Shown here piece after piece: positions 1 to 7,615 of a stretch of 58,503 nt of DNA. Every line of letters begins with the position of its first letter. Positions within the stretch are counted from its first letter, which is position 1. This DNA comes from JAVEYA01 sp034003745. GTDB lineage: Bacteria; Bacillota; Peptococcia; DRI-13; PHAD01. The translations under genes were made by a program, and so were the position numbers. The notes under the pieces are model-generated. The model worked only from the letters and a program-made list of their open reading frames with translations, made no database searches and was not told the origin of the DNA. Location of the stretch: NCBI GenBank assembly GCA_034003745.1, contig JAVEYA010000004.1, forward strand, positions 1 to 58,503. The letters run 5' to 3'.

Positions 1-1
1 G

Positions 2-1060
2 GATAACTCCATCCGAAAAAACGCCGCCCGCCTGCCGGTGGTCGTCGATATCCTTAATTGTGAAAAAGGCTGCAATATGGGGCCGGGGACCATCAACCTC
101 CATGAATCCATTGATAGAATCGAAGGAGCCATCTCCGACAGGACTTACACCAATATCAAACAGAACAAAGGCAATCACCGCGCCCTGCAGAGATTTCTGC
201 ACTATACTCTGCGCAAAAACGATTTCGGCTATTACCATTACCGCGACCTTTCGGAAAATAATACGATCATTCAATTTTCCGAGGATGAAATTCAAGCTGT
301 TTTCAAACAAATGCACAAAGTGTCCGAAAATGATGTCAGAAACTGCGGCGCCTGTGGTTACAGGTCCTGCCGCGAAATGGCGGAAGCCATCTTAAACGGC
401 TTAAACAAAAAAGACAACTGCTTCTTATACAAGGAAAAAGAGATCCTGCTGGAGAAAAAGCTGATTGAGGACTCTGTCCGCGAAGCTGAAATCCATAAAA
501 GAAGAGCCGAAGAAAAATCCATGGAGGCGGAAAATAGCGCCGCCCGTATCAAGGACCTCTTAGGTCAGGTTACTCATATTTTCTCGGAAATCACCGATAA
601 TGTCCAAGAGATTTCCTCCAGTTCCGATATCACCTTAAAACAGTTCTCTACCATCATCGATAATATCCAGGATTATGGAAACATCGCTACCAAGGTCTCC
701 GCTAAGACCACCAATCTGCTGCCGATTGTGGAAACCATCGGCGAGATAGCCAATCAGACCAACCTTTTAGCCCTTAACGCCGCCATCGAAGCGGCGCGGG
801 CCGGTGAACAGGGCCGCGGCTTTGCCGTTGTAGCCGACGAAATCAGGAAGCTGGCCGACAAAACAAGCCAGGAGCTCAGAAAAATCCGGCCCTTTGTGGA
901 TGACGTTATTACTTTGGTCAGCAGCCAAAATGAAGAAACCAAAAAAGTCACGGAGCGGTCTTTACAATCCCAGCAAACAACAAAGGATATGCTTGCCGCC
1001 GTGCAAAACCTGAAAATCCAGATGACCAAAATAGCCCAACAGCTGGAACAGATGAAATAA
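2..1060 (+). CDS. Soluble [FeFe]-hydrogenase-like / methyl-accepting chemotaxis fusion protein (5' truncated by window edge)
   Basis: The reading frame is open from base 2, so the N-terminus lies outside the window. The visible part starts inside a hydrogenase large-subunit C-terminal-like domain, with a Cys-rich motif (CEKGCNMGPGT, encoded near base 60) of the kind that binds the H-cluster. Next comes a short Fe-S domain with CGACGYRSC spacing (near base 345), then a coiled coil. It ends in an MCP signalling hairpin whose tip reads NQTNLLALNAAIEAARAG. No membrane segment is visible. Known family: cytoplasmic chemoreceptors with Fe-S sensory domains, common in Clostridia. Inferred role: sensing redox state or hydrogen and signalling to CheA. 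The ligand is unknown. A terminator follows at once. Confidence 0.85.
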   Translation, partial: DNSIRKNAARLPVVVDILNCEKGCNMGPGTINLHESIDRIEGAISDRTYTNIKQNKGNHRALQRFLHYTLRKNDFGYYHYRDLSENNTIIQFSEDEIQAVFKQMHKVSENDVRNCGACGYRSCREMAEAILNGLNKKDNCFLYKEKEILLEKKLIEDSVREAEIHKRRAEEKSMEAENSAARIKDLLGQVTHIFSEITDNVQEISSSSDITLKQFSTIIDNIQDYGNIATKVSAKTTNLLPIVETIGEIANQTNLLALNAAIEAARAGEQGRGFAVVADEIRKLADKTSQELRKIRPFVDDVITLVSSQNEETKKVTERSLQSQQTTKDMLAAVQNLKIQMTKIAQQLEQMK

Positions 1061-1080
1061 ACCCTGAAGCTATAAAACGA

Positions 1081-1120
1081 AAGAACGGAGTATGCGTGCT
1101 GGAAGCATACCCCGTTCTTT
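1081..1120. terminator. Bidirectional rho-independent terminator
   Basis: A 15-bp stem with one mismatched position (AAGAACGGAGTATGC pairing with GCATACCCCGTTCTT) and a 9-base loop is followed by a T-run on the plus strand and lies 3' of trxA on the minus strand. It separates the convergent chemoreceptor and trxA genes. Confidence 0.85.
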
Positions 1121-1140
1121 TTTAATTTAATTCGGTATTT

Positions 1141-1473
1141 TTAAAGATACTGTTCTATTACTTTCGCGATATTCGCCTTCGGCACAAAGCCCACCATCCG
1201 GTTAACTTCTTTGCCGTCCTTGAAAATCACCACAGTGGGAATACTCATGACCCCATAATCTCCAGCCGTTTTTTGGTTCTCATCTACATTTAATTTGCAA
1301 ATTTTGGCTTTGCCTTTAAAATCATCGGCTAATTCTTCTATTACAGGGCCCAGCATTTTGCACGGGCCGCACCAGGGCGCCCAAAAATCAACCAGTACGG
1401 CGCCTTTGGCCTCCAATACTTCCTCTTTAAATCCCTGATCGCCTAAAGTTACAATGTTCGGATTCTCCGCCAT
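1141..1473 (-). CDS. trxA: Thioredoxin
   Basis: A 110-residue thioredoxin with the active site WCGPC near residue 30 and the cis-Pro motif IPTVV near residue 75. It reduces protein disulfides in the cytoplasm. The start chosen is the ATG of MAENPN: a GGAGGTG ribosome site sits 6 bases upstream, while the frame is open five codons further without a better signal. It is monocistronic, between a shared terminator and the 6S RNA gene. An AT-rich leader with an AAGATA-TTAT-TATCTT palindrome (about 1498-1513) lies upstream and could be regulatory. Confidence 0.95.
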   Translation of the reverse strand: MAENPNIVTLGDQGFKEEVLEAKGAVLVDFWAPWCGPCKMLGPVIEELADDFKGKAKICKLNVDENQKTAGDYGVMSIPTVVIFKDGKEVNRMVGFVPKANIAKVIEQYL

Positions 1474-1569
1474 AACCAACACCTCCATATTTTGATAAAG
1501 ATATTATTATCTTGTTCAAACATCATTATATCAATATATGACAGGAAAAACCATCCAAAAAAATAATTA

Positions 1570-1592
1570 GACCCCACTATGCCGTGGGGCCG
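1570..1592 (-). terminator. Terminator of the 6S RNA gene
   Basis: The stem CCCCAC/GTGGGG with a 6-base loop is followed on the minus strand by TCTAATTATTTTTTT. It ends the 6S RNA transcript. Confidence 0.8.
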
Positions 1593-1784
1593 TCGTTTTG
1601 AACCTGCGCACGGCAGGGGGGTGCCCTCCCGACTGCTTTATGCTTCCCGTCGAAGCGGGCCTGCAAGCCACAGCCGAAGTCCAGGCTCCCAATGTAAAGG
1701 TGTTGGCTCAAAACATAACGGTCAACTCACGAACACCGCAGGGTACAAATTCAACTGCTGTAAAGTTATTTTAATATTGGTTCT
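1590..1784 (-). ncRNA. ssrS: 6S RNA (RNA polymerase-binding regulatory RNA)
   Basis: Read on the minus strand, the sequence has the hallmarks of bacterial 6S RNA. The 5' part contains CCCTGCGGTGTTCGTGAG, then TTTTGAGCCAACACC, and the 3' part contains GTGCGCAGGTTCAAAAC, which pairs with the 5' side to close the long rod. The length of about 195 nt fits the family. A promoter and terminator flank it, so it is an independent unit. 6S RNA binds the housekeeping sigma holoenzyme and represses transcription in stationary phase. Placement next to aspS recalls 6S-2 (bsrB) of Bacillus subtilis. The exact ends are inferred from the promoter and terminator positions. Confidence 0.85.
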
Positions 1785-1790
1785 GATTTA

Positions 1791-1819
1791 ATGTTAGCAT
1801 ATGCCCGCGTTCTATGCAA
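1791..1819 (-). promoter_or_regulatory. Probable promoter of the 6S RNA gene
   Basis: Minus-strand TTGCAT and TAACAT boxes are separated by 17 bases. Transcription would start about 7 bases downstream, matching the expected 6S 5' end. Confidence 0.5.
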
Positions 1820-1858
1820 GTTGACTGAAGCTGGTTAATTTTTACTTTTTAACGACAG

Positions 1859-3652
1859 TTATTCATTCTTTGTTTTTATCTTTGTCCTTATATGCAGTTC
1901 CTGAAGCTGCCGTTCGGCCACCGGAGAAGGGGCCTGACACATCAGATCCATGGCGCTTTGGGTTTTGGGGAAAGCAATAACGTCCCGGATGGTATTGCGG
2001 TTGGCCATCAGCATCACCAGGCGGTCGATCCCGAAGGCAATCCCGCCGTGCGGCGGCACGCCATATTCGAAGGCATCCAGCAGGAAACCGAATTTTTCCT
2101 GTGCTTCAGAGGAAGAAAAGCCCAATGTCTGGAACATTTTTTCCTGGAGCCGGCGCCGGTGTATCCGGATGCTGCCTCCGCCGACCTCCACGCCGTTTAA
2201 GACCATATCGTAGGCCACCGCTTTCACCCGGCCGGGATCGGAGTCCATATAGGGAATATCTTCTTCCCGCGGCGAGGTAAAAGGATGGTGCATGGCCGCC
2301 CAGCGCTTCTCTTCCTCATCATACTCCAGCAGGGGGAAATCGACGACCCAAAGGAAATTAAGCTCCTCAGGATCAATTAAATTGAGCCGCCGGCCTAATT
2401 CGAGCCGCAGGTGCCCCAGGGAAGCCGCCACCACTGCCGGTTTATCCGCTACGAATAAGAGCAAATCCCCTGTCTTGCCGTCGAGCTTTTGGACGATCGC
2501 CTGAATTTGCTCCTCGCTGAAAAACTTGGTAATGGGGGATTTTACGCCCTCCTCGGTCAGGATGAAGTAAGCCAGCCCTTTGGCCCCGTAAATACCGGCA
2601 AATTTGGTCAGATCATCCAAATCCTTACGGGAATAATGGGCGCAAGTCTTGGCATTGATGGCCTTGACCTGTCCGCCGGAGGCCAGGACCTGGGTAAACA
2701 CCTTAAATTCAGAATTTTGGATTTCCGCACCAATGTCGACAAGTTCCATACCGAAACGCAAATCCGGCTTATCCACTCCGAAACGGGCAAGAGCTTCGGC
2801 ATAGCTTAAACGCGGCAGCGGCGTCTTAATTTCTTTATTTAAAGCGGTTTTAAAAACATGGGCCATCATGCCTTCCATCAGCGTTAAGATATCATCGCGT
2901 TCCACAAAGGACATTTCCACATCCAGCTGGGTGAATTCCGGCTGGCGGTCGGCCCGTAGGTCTTCATCCCGGAAACAGCGGGCAATCTGAAAATATTTAT
3001 CCATTCCGGCTACCATCAACAACTGCTTAAAAAGCTGCGGAGACTGGGGCAGGCTGTAAAACTCTCCTTCATGCAGACGGCTGGGCACCAGAAAATCCCT
3101 TGCTCCCTCCGGGGTACTCCGGATCAACAGCGGCGTTTCCACTTCCAGGAAACCGCGCTCGGACATATAGTCACGGATGGCTTTAACCGTCTTATGCCGC
3201 AGAATCAGTCCCTGCTGCATAAAAGGACGGCGCAGGTCCAGATAGCGGTATTTCAAACGCACCATTTCATCCACTTCCACCTCATCCGTCAGATAAAAGG
3301 GCGGCGTCTTGGCGGTAGAAAGAATCTTAAAGTCGGTAATGTTGACTTCAATTTCGCCGGTCGCCATATTCGGATTAACGGTACCTTCGGGACGAGCGCT
3401 GACTACTCCGGTCAGGGCCAATACGAATTCATTCCGGACCGTTTCCGCTTTATTAAACAACACCTCACCGATTTGAGGGCTGAAGACTACCTGCACCATG
3501 CCTTCACGGTCCCGCAAATCCACAAAGATAACCCCGCCATGGTCCCGGCGGCGGTTCACCCAGCCCATCAATATTACTGTTTTTCCGGCGTCTTGCCCGC
3601 GCAGCTCCCCGCAAGTATGGGTGCGCTTCCACCCCTGCAGCGTCTCACTCAT
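1859..3652 (-). CDS. aspS: Aspartate--tRNA ligase
   Basis: A 597-residue class II aminoacyl-tRNA synthetase, normal length for the bacterial enzyme. The N-terminal OB fold (about 15-105) contains GWVNRRRDHGG. The catalytic core has the motif 2 region FRDEDLRADRQPEFTQLD near residue 220 and the class II motif 3 segment GIAFGIDRLVML near residue 555. The bacterial insertion (GAD) domain lies between about 290 and 410. It charges tRNA-Asp, possibly also tRNA-Asn if AsnS is absent. The ATG start has a GGAGGG site inside the end of hisS, 7 bases upstream, so the two genes are cotranscribed and coupled. Confidence 0.97.
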   Translation of the reverse strand: MSETLQGWKRTHTCGELRGQDAGKTVILMGWVNRRRDHGGVIFVDLRDREGMVQVVFSPQIGEVLFNKAETVRNEFVLALTGVVSARPEGTVNPNMATGEIEVNITDFKILSTAKTPPFYLTDEVEVDEMVRLKYRYLDLRRPFMQQGLILRHKTVKAIRDYMSERGFLEVETPLLIRSTPEGARDFLVPSRLHEGEFYSLPQSPQLFKQLLMVAGMDKYFQIARCFRDEDLRADRQPEFTQLDVEMSFVERDDILTLMEGMMAHVFKTALNKEIKTPLPRLSYAEALARFGVDKPDLRFGMELVDIGAEIQNSEFKVFTQVLASGGQVKAINAKTCAHYSRKDLDDLTKFAGIYGAKGLAYFILTEEGVKSPITKFFSEEQIQAIVQKLDGKTGDLLLFVADKPAVVAASLGHLRLELGRRLNLIDPEELNFLWVVDFPLLEYDEEEKRWAAMHHPFTSPREEDIPYMDSDPGRVKAVAYDMVLNGVEVGGGSIRIHRRRLQEKMFQTLGFSSSEAQEKFGFLLDAFEYGVPPHGGIAFGIDRLVMLMANRNTIRDVIAFPKTQSAMDLMCQAPSPVAERQLQELHIRTKIKTKNE

Positions 3653-3658
3653 TATTGT

Positions 3659-4927
3659 TTAGCCCTCCTTAATCATTGTCAGCAAATCTTCTACGAGGCT
3701 GTCTAATTTAACCGCGGTCTGGGTGCTGTCTTTCATCCGCCGCAGGATTACTTCCTGATTATTCAGCTCATTTTCCCCGATAATTAAAACATAAGGCGCC
3801 TCAAGCCTTCCAGCCGTCTTCAGCTGTGCTTTCAGGCTCTTGCCCAAATAATCTTTCTCCACGGAGACGCCCTGTTTTCTTAATTCCTGGGCAAGAACAG
3901 CGCCCTTCAAGTTAGCTTCCTCGCCCAAAGCGGCGATGAAAACCTGCACCGGTATACGGGAGCCCAGCGCAATGCCCTGCTGCTCCAGTACTGCCAGAAT
4001 CCTTTCCAGACCGGTGGCATAGCCTATTCCCGGCAGCGCCGGCCCGCCAATCTGTTCAATCAAACCGTCATAGCGTCCGCCGCCGCAGATGGACGACTGC
4101 GCGCCGATCCCTTGGGCTACGATCTCAAAGGCGGTCATGACATAATAATCCAGACCCCGGACCAATCTCGGCTCCAGACGGTAGGAAACACCAAAGGCCT
4201 GCAGGTATTCCCGGACCTTGGCAAAATGCTCCGTGCATTCCGGGCAGAGCACATCGGTAATCTCCGGGACACCCCGGACGAGCTCCTGACAGGCCGGATT
4301 CTTGCAATCAAGAATTCTCAGGGGATTCTTTTCAAATCTGCCCTGACACGTCGGACACAACTCCTGTCTTTTGGGAGCAAGGAATTTTTTCATTTCTTCC
4401 AGGTGCGCCGGCCGGCACTTCGGGCAGCCCACACTGTTCAGTTCGACGATCAAATCTTTGAGTCCCAGACGCTGAAAAATGTCTACCGCCATGGCAATCA
4501 CTTCGGCATCCACGCCGGCATCGGCGGAGCCGAACACTTCAATACCGTATTGATGGAACTGCCGGTAGCGTCCGGCCTGGGGACGGTCATAGCGGAACAT
4601 CGGTCCCAGATAATACAGCTTGACCGGCAGGGAGTCGGCATACAGCTTATTCTCCACAAAAGCCCGCACCGTCGGCGCCGTACCCTCCGGACGCAGGGTC
4701 AGGGACCGCTCGCCCCGGTCGGTAAAAGTATACATTTCTTTTTCCACGATATCCGTAGTCTCTCCTACACTACGCAGAAACAACTCCGTCTGCTCAAAAA
4801 TGGGCGTTCTGATCTCCTGTAAGCCATACAGCCGGGAAATCTGCCGGAGCGCTTCCTCCAGGTACTGCCATTTTTCTATTTTCCCCGGAAGAAAATCATT
4901 GGTTCCTCTCGGCCGCGTTGTCAACAT
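3659..4927 (-). CDS. hisS: Histidine--tRNA ligase
   Basis: A 422-residue class II synthetase. It starts with TRPRGTNDFLP, has motif 2 with GPMFRYDRPQAGRYRQFHQ near residue 107-125, the histidine-specific LVRGLDYY near 260 and GGGRYDGLIEQIGG near 285. A C-terminal anticodon-binding domain follows from about 330. It is cotranscribed with aspS downstream. The leader (4928-4974) is too short for a T-box, so no tRNA-sensing control is visible at this junction. Confidence 0.97.
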   Translation of the reverse strand: MLTTRPRGTNDFLPGKIEKWQYLEEALRQISRLYGLQEIRTPIFEQTELFLRSVGETTDIVEKEMYTFTDRGERSLTLRPEGTAPTVRAFVENKLYADSLPVKLYYLGPMFRYDRPQAGRYRQFHQYGIEVFGSADAGVDAEVIAMAVDIFQRLGLKDLIVELNSVGCPKCRPAHLEEMKKFLAPKRQELCPTCQGRFEKNPLRILDCKNPACQELVRGVPEITDVLCPECTEHFAKVREYLQAFGVSYRLEPRLVRGLDYYVMTAFEIVAQGIGAQSSICGGGRYDGLIEQIGGPALPGIGYATGLERILAVLEQQGIALGSRIPVQVFIAALGEEANLKGAVLAQELRKQGVSVEKDYLGKSLKAQLKTAGRLEAPYVLIIGENELNNQEVILRRMKDSTQTAVKLDSLVEDLLTMIKEG

Positions 4928-4974
4928 ATGTATGAACCTCCTCTTTTTTAAGGCGGTTTAATCATCTAATTATT

Positions 4975-6507
4975 TTATACAAAGGCTTTGAGCTTGTCAA
5001 TTTTCTTTAGAATCAGGTCGTCAAGACGGTCCAGATACATCAGCAGGTCTTTGGGATTATATATGTTCTCGATGCCCTCTTGCCGCGGATTGATAATTTT
5101 GCTGCCGGCGCCTACCCCGCAGCCGATAATGGTCTGCTTCTCCTCCATCATCTCGATATTATAGCGGCAGACGTGGCCCTCCAGCGTATAGCCTACATTT
5201 TCGCCGTGGGCAAAAATATCTTTTTGCCGATAGAGATAATAGGGCAGATAGCCGGCTTTCTCCACGGCTTTTTGCGCAAACGCCATCATCGCCTGCCCTT
5301 TGCTCCAGCCGGCCGAGCGGACCACGATGTTTTCCTGGCGGTAAATAGCGGCGCGTTTTAAGGCTAAGGCATGCAGGGTGATATTTTCCGGCCTTAGGGC
5401 CAGCGTCTCGGTTAAGGTCAGCGCCAAATCGGAGATATCCTCGCCCGGCAAGCCTACAATCAAATCCATGTTAATCGTCGGGATGCCCATTCTCTTGGCC
5501 ATATGGCGGCTTTCTTTAATCTGCGCTACAGTATGACGCCGGCCGATGGTGTACAGCGTCCGCTCACACATGGTCTGCGGATTGATACTTAAACGTTTGG
5601 CCTGATTATTCCGGATAACCTGGAGATTATTGAAATCCAGCGTATCCGGACGGCCGCCCTCCACCGTGACCTCACAGTCCGTTCCATACCGAAAGGCTGC
5701 CGCCGTGGTCTTGAGCAGGCGGTCCAACTGCGCCGCTGTCAGAAGCGTGGGCGTCCCTCCGCCTAAATAGACGGAGCCGACGGTTAAAGCGCTGTCTTTG
5801 ATACTTTCACCAACAGCGCGTATTTCTTTTTGCAGCGCTTCCAGGTAGGCCTCCAGCAGATGCCCCCAACGGCTCAGGGGTAGGGAGGGAAAAGAACAGT
5901 AATGACAGCGTGTGGGGCAAAAGGGGATGGAAATATAGATGCCGATTCTGCGTGCGGCTTCCTCCGCGGTCAACAGATAAGGGCGCTGATACTCGGCTGT
6001 GCGGCAGACCAGTTCGGCCTTGTCCGGCCTAAGGCCGTATTCATTCAGCAGGATTCTGGATACTTTCTCCCGTGGAAAGCCCAGGTCCAATAAGCGATGC
6101 ACGATTTTGACCGGCCGCACTCCGGTCAAAACTCCCCAAGGGCTGAGCCCCCTGCTGTCCTCCTGCGCCTCCGCAGAATTCATCCCGGCGAAATATTTGC
6201 TCAAAACACGGTAAACCGCCAGTCTGAGCAGCCGGCGGTTCCGGTTGGTTTCCTGTTCCGGAAAATTATTTTTAAGGGTGCTCTCCATATGCTGATAATC
6301 ATGCTGCGCGATACGCAGACGTACCCGTAAACCTTTGTCCTGCCGGGCAATAATTAAGTTCAGACTTCCTGCAGCCGGCTCCTCAGCCTCTTTTGCCTCC
6401 AGCGGAAATATGGCGAGTTCGGTTTCCGGGAAATGTACTTTTAAGAGGTCATGCAGTACCTTGAGGTCTTCAGCTTCAGCTGAATATATCTTCACCTTAT
6501 CCATCAT
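4975..6507 (-). CDS. hemZ: HemZ-type radical SAM protein (coproporphyrinogen III dehydrogenase-like)
   Basis: 510 residues, with an N-terminal extension of about 180 residues typical of HemZ. A radical SAM core begins at YISIPFCPTRCHYCSFPSL, where CxxxCxxC binds the 4Fe-4S cluster. YLGGGTPT and DLIVGLPGE follow. Family members are annotated as oxygen-independent coproporphyrinogen III oxidases, although for HemZ this activity is less certain than for HemN. The start codon lies directly after the stop of the metallo-hydrolase gene, which implies translational coupling. A second ATG one codon later is equally possible. It is part of the dtd-MBL-hemZ-hisS-aspS run. Confidence 0.9.
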   Translation of the reverse strand: MMDKVKIYSAEAEDLKVLHDLLKVHFPETELAIFPLEAKEAEEPAAGSLNLIIARQDKGLRVRLRIAQHDYQHMESTLKNNFPEQETNRNRRLLRLAVYRVLSKYFAGMNSAEAQEDSRGLSPWGVLTGVRPVKIVHRLLDLGFPREKVSRILLNEYGLRPDKAELVCRTAEYQRPYLLTAEEAARRIGIYISIPFCPTRCHYCSFPSLPLSRWGHLLEAYLEALQKEIRAVGESIKDSALTVGSVYLGGGTPTLLTAAQLDRLLKTTAAAFRYGTDCEVTVEGGRPDTLDFNNLQVIRNNQAKRLSINPQTMCERTLYTIGRRHTVAQIKESRHMAKRMGIPTINMDLIVGLPGEDISDLALTLTETLALRPENITLHALALKRAAIYRQENIVVRSAGWSKGQAMMAFAQKAVEKAGYLPYYLYRQKDIFAHGENVGYTLEGHVCRYNIEMMEEKQTIIGCGVGAGSKIINPRQEGIENIYNPKDLLMYLDRLDDLILKKIDKLKAFV

Positions 6508-6508
6508 T

Positions 6509-7129
6509 TTAGTTCAGAAAAGGATTTCCCGACTTTTCCGCGCCGATGGTGGTTTTGCCGCCATGTCCGGGAAAGACGGTGGTATTCTCATCCAAAGCAA
6601 GCAATTTATCCGTAATGGAAGAAATCAATTCCGGATAAGAGCCGCCCGGCAGGTCGGTCCGCCCGATGGAATACTGGAAGAGCGTATCGCCTGAAAAACA
6701 GGCCTTGCCGGATACCAGGCAGATGCCGCCGCGGGAATGTCCCGGCGTATGCAATACGGTAAAGATCATTTTTCCAACTTCCAGCGTATCCCCATCCTTT
6801 AAGAGCAGATCGGCAGCCGGTCCGTTGGTCCGGACAGGCATATACAGCGACATATTCTTCGCCGCATCGGTAAGCATTGGCGCATCCTCCCGATGGATGG
6901 CTAAAACCGCTCCCGTAACCTCTTTCACATAGCCGTTGGCCCCGATATGATCCCCGTGGCCGTGCGTGTTAACGATATATTTTACCTGCAGGTCTTTCTT
7001 TTGTATTTCCGTGCAGATTTTCTCCCCTTCCTCACCGGGGTCGATCACCAGGGCCTCTTTCGTCTCCTCGTCATAGACGATATAGCAGTTCGCACCGATA
7101 AATCCTACGGGTATGATGATGATTTTCAA
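6509..7129 (-). CDS. Metallo-beta-lactamase fold hydrolase, glyoxalase II-like
   Basis: 206 residues with the metal motif THGHGDH near residue 55, a further His in LHTPGHSRGG near 130, the bridging Asp in FSGDTLF near 148 and a terminal His in FPGHGG near 190. These are the full set of ligands of a dinuclear metallo-hydrolase of the YqgX/GloB2 type. Family members cleave thioesters such as hydroxyacylglutathione or hydroxyacyl-bacillithiol. The substrate here is not shown. It sits between dtd and hemZ, a common clostridial arrangement. Confidence 0.88.
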   Translation of the reverse strand: MKIIIIPVGFIGANCYIVYDEETKEALVIDPGEEGEKICTEIQKKDLQVKYIVNTHGHGDHIGANGYVKEVTGAVLAIHREDAPMLTDAAKNMSLYMPVRTNGPAADLLLKDGDTLEVGKMIFTVLHTPGHSRGGICLVSGKACFSGDTLFQYSIGRTDLPGGSYPELISSITDKLLALDENTTVFPGHGGKTTIGAEKSGNPFLN

Positions 7130-7158
7130 GATGCTTCCTCCTTCGCTTACAATATCTC

Positions 7159-7608
7159 TTAAAATAATTTCCGGCTATCCAGCAGCATCGTCACCGGTCC
7201 GTCGTTTTCCAGCCCAATTCGCATATGCTCCCGGAAGATCCCCGTTTTAACTGCAAGTCCCGACTGCCGGAGCAACTGTACATATAACTGATATAACCTA
7301 TCCGCCTCCTCTGGCGGCGCGGCTTCGGTGAAGCCCGGCCTGCGTCCCTGGCGGCAATCTCCATAGAGCGTGAACTGGGACACCGCCAAGATCTCTCCGC
7401 CGCTGTCTTTAACAGAAAGGTTCATCTTACCCGCTTTATCTTCAAAGATGCGCAAATGGGCCGTCTTCTCGGCAAGATATCCGGCGTCCTCTTCCGTATC
7501 CTCTCTGCCTACCCCCAGCAGCACCAGCAGCCCCGGCCCAATCCGGCTGATTTCATTTTCTCCGATCTGCACAGAGGCATTCGTCACTCTTTGGATAACA
7601 GCGCGCAT
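7159..7608 (-). CDS. dtd: D-aminoacyl-tRNA deacylase
   Basis: 149 residues, the usual Dtd length, starting MRAVIQRVTNASV. It has the catalytic SQFTLYGD segment (about 77-84) and the NDGPVTMLLDS motif near 137-147, with the Gly-Pro pair that excludes L-aminoacyl substrates. It hydrolyses D-aminoacyl-tRNAs. The frame is open nine codons further upstream, but the GAGGAAG site directly before ATG at 7608 and the conserved MRAVIQRV N-terminus decide the start. It begins 7 bases after the relA stop. Confidence 0.96.
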   Translation of the reverse strand: MRAVIQRVTNASVQIGENEISRIGPGLLVLLGVGREDTEEDAGYLAEKTAHLRIFEDKAGKMNLSVKDSGGEILAVSQFTLYGDCRQGRRPGFTEAAPPEEADRLYQLYVQLLRQSGLAVKTGIFREHMRIGLENDGPVTMLLDSRKLF

Positions 7609-7615
7609 TTCTTCC

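Noticed and set aside
1579..1791. Plus-strand open frame of 70 codons in the trxA-aspS gap
   Set aside because: It is antisense to the 6S RNA, has no ribosome site and resembles no protein.
3071..3706. Long plus-strand frames opposite aspS and hisS (also 4112-4822 and 8138-9043)
   Set aside because: They mirror the codon pattern of well-supported genes on the other strand, have no ribosome sites and no recognisable domains.
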